DNA of 64,000 nucleotides, taken from assembly GCA_002399235.1 (NCBI GenBank), contig DHDH01000040.1, positions 1 to 64,000 on the forward strand, written 5' to 3'. This document shows, one piece after another, positions 44,146 to 53,826 of this stretch; positions within the stretch are counted from its first letter, which is position 1, and every line of letters starts with the position of its first letter. The notes under the pieces are model-generated. The model saw only the letters and a list, made by a program, of their open reading frames with translations, was not told the DNA's origin and searched no databases. The translations under genes and the position numbers were made by a program. Origin of the DNA: Firmicutes bacterium UBA4881. Its GTDB lineage: Bacteria; Bacillota; DTU065.

Positions 44146-45374
44146 AACCAACCTACTTTTTGCCAACCAACTTTACCTTACCCGAAGACACTTATAAAGC
44201 TCTAAACGAGGATTACCACCAAACATTATTAGAACCTGAAGAGCATATAAAAAATCGTTATAGTATTGATGTATCTAGCTTCTATGGACCGTATAAAATA
44301 CGTCATCCTTTTGGTAAGGCTTCTGGGCAATTATCAACTAACCAAGCTCAAGTTAAATCAGATCTAGAAGGTGGCCTAGCTTTTACAGTTCTAAAAACTG
44401 TTATTGCTGAAAGCGAAGATCATCAATCGGAGATGGAAGCCTGGAAGATCAAAGCTCCCAGGATGGAAGTGGAAAAAATTACTTCCCAAAATGGCGAAGA
44501 AGGTTATACGGTAACTTGGAAGGGTAGAGGTTGGGAAAAAACCTTAGAAGAGTACTTGGAATTCTTAGAAGAATCCTTAGCTTTAGCGAAAAATTATCCT
44601 ATCATTCCTAGCTGTAAATACCATCTACCACCTTTAGGGGAAGAGTACAAAGTCGATGAATATATCTATACAACCCAAAAGATCTACCAGAGTTGGCGGA
44701 AATATCGTGAAGAAGAGTTAGTTTTAGAAAAAGATTTTAGTGCTACTTTAGCTGGTACCGATCTAGCTGGAGCTAAAGAACAAGTTTTAGCTTGGTTAAC
44801 TGAAGTCCCAGCCAAGATCAAAGAAGCGTCGGATGCTTCGATTTATCTGGGTGTCAAATTAATGAATACAATGCTTCCAGATGAATTCCAAAGAGAGATG
44901 GTTAAATTACTCTTAGGGCCAGATAGCAACTGGTTAGGTGATTATGCAGTTTGTTTTAACAGACTTTTTGATCCGAATAAAGGGTTTGCCGGCAAAATAG
45001 GTGTAGCTTATGGAGGTTATGATCTCTCTGATCGTAATTTGTGGGCCTTAGAAGAGTTATTACCTAATAAACCCACAAGACCGATCTCTGCTACTGGTAA
45101 TATCTGTTCTGGTCGCCTAATGCTTGAATACGCCCTGCGTGGAGCTATTAATGGCCAATTGCATACTTTCTTTCAATTACCTCAAACTGAATATGCTCCC
45201 ATCGAGGGCTCAAGAACACAAAAAGCTATTCATGAGCTGCTTTTTAATCCTAGTAAGGGACTAGTAGCTGGTTTATTGTATATAAGAGATAAACTTAATA
45301 AAAACCAAGAACCGTTTTCATTTATCGAAGTAACAAAACTTAACCCTAATGAACTAAATGAGGTCAAAAGGTAG
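44139..45374 (+). CDS. Dihydroorotate-dehydrogenase-like protein, function unknown
   Basis: This 411-residue protein looks like a DHOD-type flavin barrel. HPFGKASGQLSTNQ near residues 48-61 resembles the PyrD NPxxxASGPL start, GGLAFTVLKTV resembles GaGavvtKTi, and ISATGNICSGRLMLEYALRG near 325-344 resembles the final FMN phosphate-binding loop. It lacks the usual catalytic loop of PyrD and has a long middle insertion, so it is not pyrimidine biosynthesis PyrD. Its operon mates act on carboxylates or amino acids, so an FMN-dependent reductase in that pathway is possible. Function is unknown. Confidence 0.6.
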   Translation: MVKPTYFLPTNFTLPEDTYKALNEDYHQTLLEPEEHIKNRYSIDVSSFYGPYKIRHPFGKASGQLSTNQAQVKSDLEGGLAFTVLKTVIAESEDHQSEMEAWKIKAPRMEVEKITSQNGEEGYTVTWKGRGWEKTLEEYLEFLEESLALAKNYPIIPSCKYHLPPLGEEYKVDEYIYTTQKIYQSWRKYREEELVLEKDFSATLAGTDLAGAKEQVLAWLTEVPAKIKEASDASIYLGVKLMNTMLPDEFQREMVKLLLGPDSNWLGDYAVCFNRLFDPNKGFAGKIGVAYGGYDLSDRNLWALEELLPNKPTRPISATGNICSGRLMLEYALRGAINGQLHTFFQLPQTEYAPIEGSRTQKAIHELLFNPSKGLVAGLLYIRDKLNKNQEPFSFIEVTKLNPNELNEVKR

Positions 45375-45383
45375 GTGTAAAAG

Positions 45384-46550
45384 ATGGATGAAAAAATCCG
45401 TATAGATAGTGTGGAACTCTATCAGATTGCTATACCTCTCATAGTCCCTTTTGAGATCTCTGGAGGTCGTAGCTATAACCGACAAAGTATTATTATTAAG
45501 ATGAAGTCGGGTAGCCTTATAGGCTATGGAGAATCTGCTCCCTTTGATGCCCCTTTTTATTCGAGTGAGACTATTTCTTCTGTGAAAGCTATGCTAACTG
45601 AGTGGTTGATCCCCAAGGTTATTGGCCAAGAATTCTCTTCTATAGAGGAGTTTAATAAAACTCTAGCGGTGGGAATTAGAGGTAATAACTTTGCTAAAGC
45701 GGGACTAGAAAACGCCTATTGGGATTTAGTTGCGAAGAAGAATAACCTACGTCTAGTTGAGGCTATTAAAATAAAGCTTCGTGATCTAGGTGTAGATACT
45801 AAACATTTAGAGCATAAGGAGTACATTGAAAGTGGAGTTTCTGTAGGTATTCCTGAAGATCGTAGCTTAGATACCTTGAAAAAATGGGTTAATGAGTATG
45901 TTGATGAAGGTTATAAAAGGATTAAGATCAAAATTAAACCCGGTTGGGATCTCGATGCAGCCCGAGCGACTAGGGAAGTCATTGGTAGAGATTTTCCTTT
46001 CTGGGTCGATGCTAATTCAGCTTATGAACTAGAAGATGCACCTATTTTTCAAGCTTTAGATGAGATGGAATGTCTCTTTTATGAGCAACCATTAAATCAT
46101 GATGATATCCTAGATCATCACCGGCTAGCTAAACTCGTCAAGACACCAATCTGCTTTGATGAATCTCTAAAGTCACTACGAGTGGGTAGGCAAGCTGTGG
46201 AGTTAGGTTCGATTCCTGTATGGAATATCAAAATTCAGCGTATTGGTGGACTATTAGAAGGCTTAAAACTATACAAGCTTGCAGTGGAAAAGGGGATAAA
46301 ACTTTGGGGCGGTACCATGCCTGAATCGGGGTTAGGTGCTATGCCTATCTTAGCTTTAGCATCGTTTAATGGTTTTGTTTATCCAGCTGATGTTGAAGCT
46401 AGTGCCAGATGGTATGGAAAAGGCAAGGATTTAATCGAGATTGAGATGAGCCATGATGGTAAGATTGCTTTACCAAGTGGAGCGGGTATCGGTATTGAAC
46501 CTAATTGGCACATTATGGAAAAGTATGGTAAGCCAATAGGAAGTTTTTAA
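45384..46550 (+). CDS. N-acylamino-acid racemase / o-succinylbenzoate-synthase-like enolase
   Basis: This 388-residue member of the enolase superfamily (MenC/NSAR branch) has catalytic lysines in KIKIKP (181-186) and KIQR (Lys283), and metal ligands Asp209 (WVDANSAY), Glu234 (YEQPL) and Asp259 (CFDES). All catalytic positions are present. An insertion of about 20 residues near 128-147 is unusual. With no menaquinone genes nearby and an M20 amidohydrolase downstream, N-succinyl- or N-acyl-amino acid racemisation is more likely than OSB synthesis, but the family is promiscuous. Confidence 0.82.
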   Translation: MDEKIRIDSVELYQIAIPLIVPFEISGGRSYNRQSIIIKMKSGSLIGYGESAPFDAPFYSSETISSVKAMLTEWLIPKVIGQEFSSIEEFNKTLAVGIRGNNFAKAGLENAYWDLVAKKNNLRLVEAIKIKLRDLGVDTKHLEHKEYIESGVSVGIPEDRSLDTLKKWVNEYVDEGYKRIKIKIKPGWDLDAARATREVIGRDFPFWVDANSAYELEDAPIFQALDEMECLFYEQPLNHDDILDHHRLAKLVKTPICFDESLKSLRVGRQAVELGSIPVWNIKIQRIGGLLEGLKLYKLAVEKGIKLWGGTMPESGLGAMPILALASFNGFVYPADVEASARWYGKGKDLIEIEMSHDGKIALPSGAGIGIEPNWHIMEKYGKPIGSF

Positions 46551-46578
46551 TAACAAAGGAAATTGATTTACTAATTAG

Positions 46579-46620
46579 AATAGCCTAGTATTGGCAATTG
46601 GCCAACGCTAGGCTATTTAA
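46579..46620 (+). terminator. Hairpin between the racemase and M20 genes
   Basis: A two-part stem, AATAGCCTAG/CTAGGCTATT with inner TTGGC/GCCAA, ends in ATTT. It is a likely terminator or attenuator, so the M20 gene may be only partly co-transcribed. Confidence 0.65.
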
Positions 46621-46660
46621 AAAGAAAGCTCAAGTTATGAAGTAAGGAAGTGCTCCTAAA

Positions 46661-47812
46661 ATGGATTTTCAAGCAATATGGACCAAATATGAACGAGATA
46701 TTATTGAGCTAAGGCGTAAGTTACACAGTTTACCAGAGCTATCTCGTAAGGAATTTAAAACAACAGAAATAATTGCTGAGTTTTTAACAGCTAGAGGAAT
46801 TGAAGTGACAAGGCCACTAGCGACAGGTCTAGTAGCTAGTATTAAAAGAGGTTCTGGTCCAGTGGTTGCTTTCAGAGCAGATATCGATGCTCTACCTGTT
46901 AAAGAAGAGACCGAATTGCCTTTTGCCTCAAAAAATGAAGGTTGTATGCATGCTTGTGGCCATGATGGTCATGCTAGTATGCTTGCTTTAGGTCTACTTG
47001 CTTTTTTAGAAGATAAATCTTGGCAAGGAGAAGTAAGGGGAATTTTTCAACCATCAGAAGAGATGTATGGTGGGGCTAAACCAATGATTGAAGCTGGAGC
47101 TTTGGAAGGCGTAGATTTCATTTTAGCTTTGCATATTTGGCCAGAACTACCCCAAGGTGTGTTAGGTAGTAGGGTTGGAGCTATTATGGCTTCGAATGAC
47201 CGCTTTAGTATCAAGGTTAAAGGGCAAAGCGCCCATGGAGCTGCACCTCATTTAGGTGTCGATCCGATAGTAGCGGCTTGCAATCTAGTTACCTCCTTAC
47301 AAACACTAGTTGCTAGAGAAATAGCTCCTTGGGATGGTGCAGTTTTAACTATTGGCTCTATCGAAGCAGGAACTGCGTATAATATCATCCCCAAAGAAGC
47401 GACAATGCAAGGTACGATCCGTACTCTTTCACCTCAAACTAGAGAAAAGATGGAAGCTAGTTTGAGAAGGTTATGCCATTATAATGCTAAAGCTTTTGGT
47501 ACGGAAGCCGAGGTAGAGTATGTAGAACAGTATCCACCTACAATGAATCATCTAGAAGCTATCGAAACTGTCAAAACCAATCTACCCCAATCACTTTCTT
47601 ATCGGGAATTAGATCATTCTTCCATGGCTGCAGAAGACTTTGCTTATTATATCGAGAAGGTTCCGGGGGCCCTGCTATTTCTTGGTAGTGGTACTAAAGA
47701 ATATAGTTACCCACTCCATCACAGTAAATTTAGTTTCGCGGAAGAGATCCTGCCAACTGGCGCTGAGGTTTTTTATAAAACAGGTAAAGCTTATTTAGTA
47801 AAAGATCAATAA
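46661..47812 (+). CDS. M20-family N-acyl-amino-acid amidohydrolase
   Basis: This 383-residue zinc hydrolase of the M20D (carboxypeptidase Ss1/hippurate hydrolase) type has metal ligands in ADIDALP, MHACGHDGHAS (Cys and His near 101-107), PSEE and a final LHHSKFSF. It removes acyl groups from N-acyl amino acids in the cytoplasm. Next to the racemase it could complete a D-to-L amino-acid route through N-acyl intermediates; this link is inferred. Confidence 0.9.
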   Translation: MDFQAIWTKYERDIIELRRKLHSLPELSRKEFKTTEIIAEFLTARGIEVTRPLATGLVASIKRGSGPVVAFRADIDALPVKEETELPFASKNEGCMHACGHDGHASMLALGLLAFLEDKSWQGEVRGIFQPSEEMYGGAKPMIEAGALEGVDFILALHIWPELPQGVLGSRVGAIMASNDRFSIKVKGQSAHGAAPHLGVDPIVAACNLVTSLQTLVAREIAPWDGAVLTIGSIEAGTAYNIIPKEATMQGTIRTLSPQTREKMEASLRRLCHYNAKAFGTEAEVEYVEQYPPTMNHLEAIETVKTNLPQSLSYRELDHSSMAAEDFAYYIEKVPGALLFLGSGTKEYSYPLHHSKFSFAEEILPTGAEVFYKTGKAYLVKDQ

Positions 47813-48159
47813 TTGTAGCAGAGTAGAAGAAAACCGAAAACACTCTAAAAAAAGATGCCGAAATATCTTTCCTTTAGCGAAGAAACTAACAAATATATTT
47901 CTCTAGAGGACCTTTTTGCTGTGTTATAAGTGGTCTAAGAAATGTGTTTTTATAAAAGAGTCAAGTGAAAAAGTAATTGCTACTTTGTAATGTTATTTCA
48001 ACCCCTATTTTGATGGCAGTCCATCAGAGTAGGTAATCATGCCTAATGGTACTTTACTTTTTTAACAAAGTTGGTACTAGAGTAATTTATTCGTCAGGAT
48101 GTGGTTTGCGTCAAATTTGTCAAGTATTTCTTCTCTCCGTAAAGAAAGCTGAAGGTTGA
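47813..48159. other. Gap before IS30 remnant
   Basis: About 350 bases have no recognisable gene, hairpin or promoter that I can support. Confidence 0.4.
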
Positions 48160-48960
48160 AAAGGGTGATAGATAATTTTTCTTTTTCTATAAAAATTTAT
48201 GTGATTCGTCATAAGGTTTATATCATCTTGTGTGTATGGATCAAGGCATTTTCCTTTTGGAATAATTCTACGAATAAACTCATGGTTGTTTTCTGCCTGC
48301 CACCTTTCAGATGTGGAGACGATTTATCACAATAAAATATTCTAGTTCTACGGTTGTTCTGATCATCAAATTCTAGTTTTAGTATCTTAGTAAATTCGCA
48401 GTCATTATCCGTTAAGAAAACAGGAAATAGTCTTTGAAAGGTAGCGCTCATAATTTTTAGTATAGAGCATGAAATATATCGATAACACTTTGAGAAGTAT
48501 TGGCATCTCTTAGAAAAGCTAGCATAAACAAAGTTTCAATAAAATGGAGTATCAATAAAACCTTTCCACCTTTAACTCTCTCTACAGTGACCATCTTAAC
48601 TACTGGCATGTCGGGGTTTCTTTCATAAAGGTTTTAAAGTCGTCATAGGTGCGACCAATTCTACAGCTTTTATCAACTTTAAAACAATCTTAAGCTTTCT
48701 TTCGCGGGCGAAACTTAACCTTTCGAGGAAGATTAATATTTCTGGCAGAGAAAGGTTTGGAGCCTATATAGTTAAATAGTTTTTTCGTAATACATGATAG
48801 CGTCGTGATTGGTTACATATATGTTTGGAAACGAAGATGCTTATCTACACTGGTGGCTTGTTCATGCTATAAATGGGAGAAAGAATATAAGAAATGCACA
48901 ACTGAAGAACGAGTAAACAGAGTTTAAATGTCTCATATGGATTTATGGCGACCTAGATAA
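48160..48960 (-). pseudogene. Degenerate IS30-family transposase remnant
   Basis: On the minus strand several frames spell pieces colinear with the better-preserved IS30 copy at 52018-53297: PRKVKFRPRK, then a GRTYDDFK-like segment, LAFLRDANTSQSV and FLTDNDCEFTKI followed by TRIFYCDKSSP. Many frameshifts and stops make it inactive. The N-terminal part is barely recognisable. It has the same orientation as the second copy. Confidence 0.7.
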
Positions 48961-49374
48961 AATGAAAGTTTGCTGAGGGTTAGCTTTTGTGCTACACGAG
49001 GCAAATGAGGTATGTCTAAATAGTTGGATTAAAAGTGCCAAGTTAACACGACCTCTATTCGCTGGATGTGTAAAGGAAGTTTTGCTAGATAATTTGGCTT
49101 TATTCTTTGGTGATGCTGTTAGATGTATGATAAGTGTGCATAAGGTGTACGCTTTCAAAATTCTTCCATGAAAAAGAAGTAGATAGTTTAGTATGATTAT
49201 CAACTTTAGAAGGAGAAATAATTGCACTGACGAATAATAAAAGGGAGGTTTTATACTACCACGTATGAAACCGATTGCAAAGCAATCTATGTAATTTAGA
49301 GGAGGGGTATTACGAGAAAAAGTAAGGAGTGGGGTTATATGGTGAGATTTCATTTGAATAAGGGGGATGTAAAA

Positions 49375-50913
49375 ATGAAAAACAAATCTTTGGTATGTGT
49401 TTTGGTTTTAGCATTGTTATTAACAGCAATGCCAGCTTTAGCTGTAAATGTCAATGTAGGTGGAGAAGTTAACTATATTTTTGTTGCTCCTATTAGTACA
49501 AGAAAACCAAGTGCTAGTTCAAATTCAGAAATTAAATATAGTTTTAACACAACTATAGACAAAAAGTGGTTTTTAAAGGTAGATTATAATTTGAGTTTTT
49601 CAAAAAAAACACTTGATGAAGCTGCAAAGCTTAAACCTGAAGAAAGGATTTACATCGACACTTTTGTAGATAAAATTGAGATTAAGTATGCTGATAAAAA
49701 TTTGAATTTTGCAGCGTATAAGAACCCAGGTGGAAGTATAGGTGAACTAAAAGACACACATAACTTGCTAGTATTTCCTACACCGTGGGGTGATCCTAAC
49801 GGATATATGTTGAGAGGATCAGCAAAACCATTTGGTGTTAATATTGATTGTCAGGTTATTGATTCTGGTTGGTATGCATCTGAAATGAATGGTTTTTATA
49901 TTAGAGGTAGTGCAGATATCAAAGGAAATACTTTAAATATTGCTGGTCGTACAATCAATGGTGAAAAAGGCGTATTTGATCTATATCAAGGTGCTTTACA
50001 TGGTGCTATTCCTATAGGTAAGTTGAAATTGGAACCAGGAATAGGTTTGACTCAGAGAAATGACAAGAAAAAAGACAATATGGCCTTTGGTATTAAACTT
50101 GCTGGACCTGTTGTTAAGGATCTTGAAATCGATGTCTCGACAAGATTAAGTCAAGCTAATTTTGAAAGTCGCTATTTTAATGGGGACTATTCAGAGCAAA
50201 AAGCTGCTGTGACATGGAAAAAAATGCTTAAAGTATCTGGAGAGCTTGTTGGTCCATTATCAGATTGGAAAACTCGTACTCTAACTCTTAATACTGAGTG
50301 GAGAAATAGCACTTCAAATAACGATTTTGCTAAGCAGTTTGAAGCTGATAAATACTATACAAATAACGACTTTGGTCTAGGCTTAAAATACATTAGAGAT
50401 AAAAAAAGCGAAGCAGATAATCCTGAAAACACTATTTTAGTAAGAGGTACTACTCCAGTATTGCCAAAGAAATTATGGGTATTAGGCAGTGCAACTTTAG
50501 TTGAAGACAAAGATTACCTAGAAAAAGGTATCTATACATCAACTAAAAAAATCAATACTTCGTTAAAAGCACAAGCAAAAGTTATTCCGAAGGTAACTAT
50601 GGATGGCTACTTTGATTACAAAAAGGATCTTGACAGTAAAATAAGTGGTGAACCAATTAAAGTTGAATCAGGGGCTTTAGGACTTAGTGCAAAGTATGAC
50701 TTTAATAATACGGTTTCAGTTGGCGGGAAGTATGAAATTAATAGTAACCGTTTTGGTGAAGGAAACACTGTTTTAGATACTGTTGGAGCTAATTGGCTAA
50801 TAAAGACAAGCGATAACGCTAAGTTTGAAATGGGATATCTTCGTACAAGAAATCTGCTAGAAAAAGAACCAACTAATCATTTGGTTTCTGCTGCTATTAA
50901 GTTGAAATTCTAA
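49375..50913 (+). CDS. Porin-like outer-membrane beta-barrel protein
   Basis: This 512-residue secreted protein has a clear signal peptide (LVCVLVLALLLTAMPALA, cut after ALA). The mature part begins VNVNVGGEVNYIF and consists of many short amphipathic strands with charged turns (KKWFLKVDYNLSFSK, KITLNTEW-like, GALGLSAKYDF). It ends AIKLKF with a terminal Phe. This is the pattern of a beta-barrel inserted in an outer membrane. I cannot name a family. ATG 49375 follows AAGGGGG; twelve upstream codons are open. A discoidin lipoprotein follows by 27 bases. Confidence 0.65.
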   Translation: MKNKSLVCVLVLALLLTAMPALAVNVNVGGEVNYIFVAPISTRKPSASSNSEIKYSFNTTIDKKWFLKVDYNLSFSKKTLDEAAKLKPEERIYIDTFVDKIEIKYADKNLNFAAYKNPGGSIGELKDTHNLLVFPTPWGDPNGYMLRGSAKPFGVNIDCQVIDSGWYASEMNGFYIRGSADIKGNTLNIAGRTINGEKGVFDLYQGALHGAIPIGKLKLEPGIGLTQRNDKKKDNMAFGIKLAGPVVKDLEIDVSTRLSQANFESRYFNGDYSEQKAAVTWKKMLKVSGELVGPLSDWKTRTLTLNTEWRNSTSNNDFAKQFEADKYYTNNDFGLGLKYIRDKKSEADNPENTILVRGTTPVLPKKLWVLGSATLVEDKDYLEKGIYTSTKKINTSLKAQAKVIPKVTMDGYFDYKKDLDSKISGEPIKVESGALGLSAKYDFNNTVSVGGKYEINSNRFGEGNTVLDTVGANWLIKTSDNAKFEMGYLRTRNLLEKEPTNHLVSAAIKLKF

Positions 50914-50940
50914 AATATACAAATAAGGGGGTTAAGTGGA

Positions 50941-51486
50941 ATGAAAAATAAATTTAAAAGCCTAATTTTAGTAACTCTTCTTGGAGTTATAATTTTAACA
51001 TTGTCAGGTTGTTTATTTAAGCCATCAGAGGGTGGAATTATATCAAGTGGAAGGCCCTACGAATATTTCAACTTTACTGTGCGTAACGATTATACTGATA
51101 CCAATAACGTAGAATTAACAGATGGCAAGACTGGTGATTATAGTGATCCTGGTGATGGTCCATGGGTGGGTCTTTGGAAAGGTGAAGAAAAAGAGATGCC
51201 AGGCACTGTTGTAATTGATCTTGGTAAAGCTCAACAGATTAGTTCTGTAAGTGCTTATTTCTTAAATGGTTCTTGGGGTATAAACGTTCCGGCGAAAATG
51301 GAAGTTTATGTCTCTAATGATGCAAAGACCTGGGATGGTCCATACACTTATGAGCCAGGTTCTATTACTGGAAAAGTAGGTGTTTGGTATAGTGCATCAG
51401 TGAATAAAGTTGGGCAGTATGTCAGATGCGACATGTTCTTTAATGGCGCCAATATTTGGGTTAGTGAGATTACTGTTATTCAATAA
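50941..51486 (+). CDS. Discoidin (F5/8 type C)-domain lipoprotein
   Basis: This 181-residue protein has a lipoprotein signal (GVIILTLSGC, Cys at residue 24) and one galactose-binding-like discoidin domain. It shows LTDGKTGDYS, VVIDLGKAQQISSVSAYF, AKMEVYVSNDAKTW and a C-terminal strand IWVSEITV. Such domains bind sugars or surfaces. It forms a pair with the barrel protein before it, and is followed by a strong terminator, so the two are probably one transcription unit serving glycan capture or surface attachment (inferred). Confidence 0.85.
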   Translation: MKNKFKSLILVTLLGVIILTLSGCLFKPSEGGIISSGRPYEYFNFTVRNDYTDTNNVELTDGKTGDYSDPGDGPWVGLWKGEEKEMPGTVVIDLGKAQQISSVSAYFLNGSWGINVPAKMEVYVSNDAKTWDGPYTYEPGSITGKVGVWYSASVNKVGQYVRCDMFFNGANIWVSEITVIQ

Positions 51487-51490
51487 AATT

Positions 51491-51540
51491 ATAAAAGAGA
51501 GGGAAATGCTTGATATCGAGCATTTTGCCTCTCTTTTATT
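51491..51540 (+). terminator. Terminator after the discoidin lipoprotein
   Basis: A long stem AAAAGAGAGG...AAATGCT with AGCATTT...CCTCTCTTTT closes around TGATATCG and ends in TTTT. From 51541 to 51953 I see no gene. Confidence 0.9.
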
Positions 51541-51953
51541 GTCATTTCAAACAGCTTAACAAAAGTGAAATAGTACATTGCTTATCGAGACTTTGTATAA
51601 TCTAGCTAAGGTCAAATATGTTATCGTTTATTTAAGGTAATGCAACATCGACCGAATAAAGTTATTGGACTTTTAGCTTTTCCCAGTGATAGTGATTGAA
51701 GATTAGATTTCCTGATTTCCTGCCTTTAGGAAGGGTTTAGCCTTGAATAGTGTCGGTCAATTTAAAAGTTAAATTCCACTTTGTAAAACTAACTTCCATG
51801 GTAACAAAGTCTAAAGGTCAGATTTTTATAAAAGATAACCTGAGCGTATAGTTTTTGTGTTAATTTTAATATAATTAAGAGCGAAACAAGCAGAATTAGC
51901 CTATTTTAGGGTGCACTGATCTAGAGGTGAAAAATAGCTCATTTTTTGAAAAA

Positions 51954-53431
51954 GTAAATTCCGCCCCTTTTTGTCCTTATTGGCCGTATTCAGCTACGAT
52001 AATCCTGCCTGTTTTTGTTACTTTTTCAGAAGGTCTGGATGGATGATTATATCATTGCTTGGAATGCATTCAGCACCTAGCTTTGAGAGGATATCGTCGC
52101 CATTCAGGAAGCTGAACACCGCAAATGGAGAGCGGTCGTTCAGCTTTTTCCTTCCGTAAGAGTTAATGTGATTCATCATGAGATCTATATCTTCTTGAGA
52201 ATATGATTCGAGACTGCGTCCTTTGGGGATAATCCTACGAATTAATTCATGGTTATTCTCTACAGCACCTTTCTGGAACGGCGCTGAAGGATCGCAATAG
52301 AATATCCGAGTTCTTTGTTTGCCTTGTTTATCAAACTCGATCGCTAAAGGGTTAGTAAATTCACTACCATTATCAGTCAAAATTACAGGGAACAGCTTTT
52401 GAAAAGTAGTTGCTCCAATTCTTTCATAAAGATCCCCGAATACTTAAGTAACAGATTTTGAAGTGTTTGCATCTCTAAGGTAAGCCAACATTAACTGGGT
52501 ATTTACAACTTTCTCGCCTTTAACCCCTTCTAAAGTGTCCATTTGAATAATAGGAGTATCTGGATTTTCTTTCAGAAACAACATGAAATCGCCATAGGTG
52601 CGGTTAATTCTGCAATTTTTGTCAACCTTAAAACGGGTTTTTTGCAATTTCCTAGGACGGTATTTAACTTTCCTTGGTAGGTCGATGTTTCTGGCCGAAA
52701 ATAGGTTGTAATCTACATAATTGTAAATAGTCTTTTCACTGCACATGATAATATCGAGGTTGTTTGCGCAAATATGATGAATTGATTGGCCTTTGCAAAT
52801 AAGCGGGCTAATAGAAGCATTTAGACGAGCAATATTTTCTTCATCAGTATTTATCCCGCTTCTTGATTCAGAACGAACAAGTTCATATTCTTTTTGGGCA
52901 TCTGTAGCGATATAAAGAGATTTTTCTAAAGTACAGGATTGCAATTTACTGCAACCGTTGCATACATATGGAGGTTTTGCTAATAAGGCACATTTTTCCA
53001 TCTTAAAGTCTTTACATACAGTAGTACATTGAGAGCAAAACTTACACTGTTTCTTGTGGCAATCAGGATGCTCGCAAAGATGCGAATTAGTACAATTCCA
53101 GCGATATAAACAATTATTAAATGCCCTTCCATATCCCCCAGATTTCCTGAAAACGATGTGGTTCTTGACCTCCCTTTAGAGACAAATGTGCAGTCTTTAT
53201 TTAGTTCTCTACCAATGGCTTTAAATGAATAAGATGCTTTAAGCAAATTTTGAATTGTTATTCTATCATCTAGTGTGAAATGCTTGTGTTTAAGCATAAT
53301 GAGCCTCCTGCCTAAGGCAGGAGTACCAGCTGAATACCTTGCTAAATAAGTATAGATATTTGTAAGACTAAAAGCCACCCCTTGATTTGTAAGATTAACT
53401 TCTACCCTAAGTAAGTTAAGGGGTGGAAATT
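51954..53431 (-). mobile_element. IS30-family insertion sequence (inactive)
   Basis: Imperfect terminal inverted repeats of about 16 bases bound it: GTAAATTCCGCCCCTT near 51955-51970 and the complement of AAGGGGTGGAAATTAG near 53416-53431 (three mismatches). It carries one transposase gene on the minus strand that is broken. Exact ends and target duplication were not determined. Confidence 0.65.
52018..53297 (-). pseudogene. IS30-family transposase with one frameshift and one nonsense codon
   Basis: ATG at 53297 follows AGGAGG and opens with the IS30 helix-turn-helix (HFTLDDRITIQNLLKASYSF, GRELNKDCTFVSK). Two extra G near 53172 shift the frame before EVKNHI. The frame then continues through a cysteine-rich zinc-ribbon-like part and the DDE core, with MDTLEG, until a TAA at 52444-52446. 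The same frame resumes through LTDNGSEF and ENNHELIRRIIPKG to 52018. Only two lesions separate it from an intact gene, so decay is recent. Confidence 0.85.
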
Positions 53432-53483
53432 AGTTTTGCAATTAAAGCAAGTTAGGCCTTCAGGTTTTGTGATTTAAACCCTC

Positions 53484-53512
53484 TTGACAGGTAACTTTAA
53501 TCCTGCTATTCT
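53484..53512 (+). promoter_or_regulatory. Sigma-A-type promoter of the aroF-pheA T-box unit
   Basis: The -35 TTGACA at 53484-53489 and -10 TATTCT at 53507-53512 have an ideal 17-base spacer, just upstream of the T-box leader. Confidence 0.8.
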
Positions 53513-53519
53513 TAACTAA

Positions 53520-53805
53520 ATCGCAAAGACTGTGAAAGGGGAAAGTACCTTTTGATGGACTTAATAGAGAGCTGGGGTGGGTGGAAACCTAGCAGGAAAT
53601 CATAAGCGAAGTTCTCCCTGGAGTTGCTTAGCTGAAGTAAGTAGGCTAGGACGGAAACTTCTACCGTTAAAAAGAAGCAGGTATCGGCTATATTTGACGA
53701 TTGTATGTCATCGCCCGCACCTGATAAAGAGGGCTATATTTATAGCCAATTAGGGTGGTACCGCGAGTAAACCTCGTCCCTGTGGGGATGAGGCATTTTT
53801 TTATT
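53520..53805 (+). promoter_or_regulatory. T-box riboswitch, probably Phe-specific
   Basis: The leader contains the expected parts in order. A Stem I region begins near 53530 with AGAGAG and GGTGGAAACC. The specifier loop lies in ACGGAAACTTCTACCGTTA with codon TTC (Phe) at 53659-53661. The T-box sequence GGGTGGTACCGCGAG lies at about 53753-53767. The terminator is CCTCGTCCC/GGGATGAGG at 53772-53793 with seven T. Uncharged tRNA-Phe would stabilise the antiterminator and switch on aroF-pheA, which fits phenylalanine synthesis. Confidence 0.88.
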
Positions 53806-53826
53806 TAAAAAGAGGAGGCTGAAAAA

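Noticed and set aside
48989..49171. Small plus-strand open frame with a Cys-containing sequence
   Set aside because: There is no ribosome binding site, it lies in decayed DNA, and nothing supports expression.
48943..49353. Minus-strand open frame of 136 codons near the IS30 remnant
   Set aside because: It overlaps IS debris and the leader of the porin-like gene, lacks a start signal, and its sequence resembles no protein pattern.
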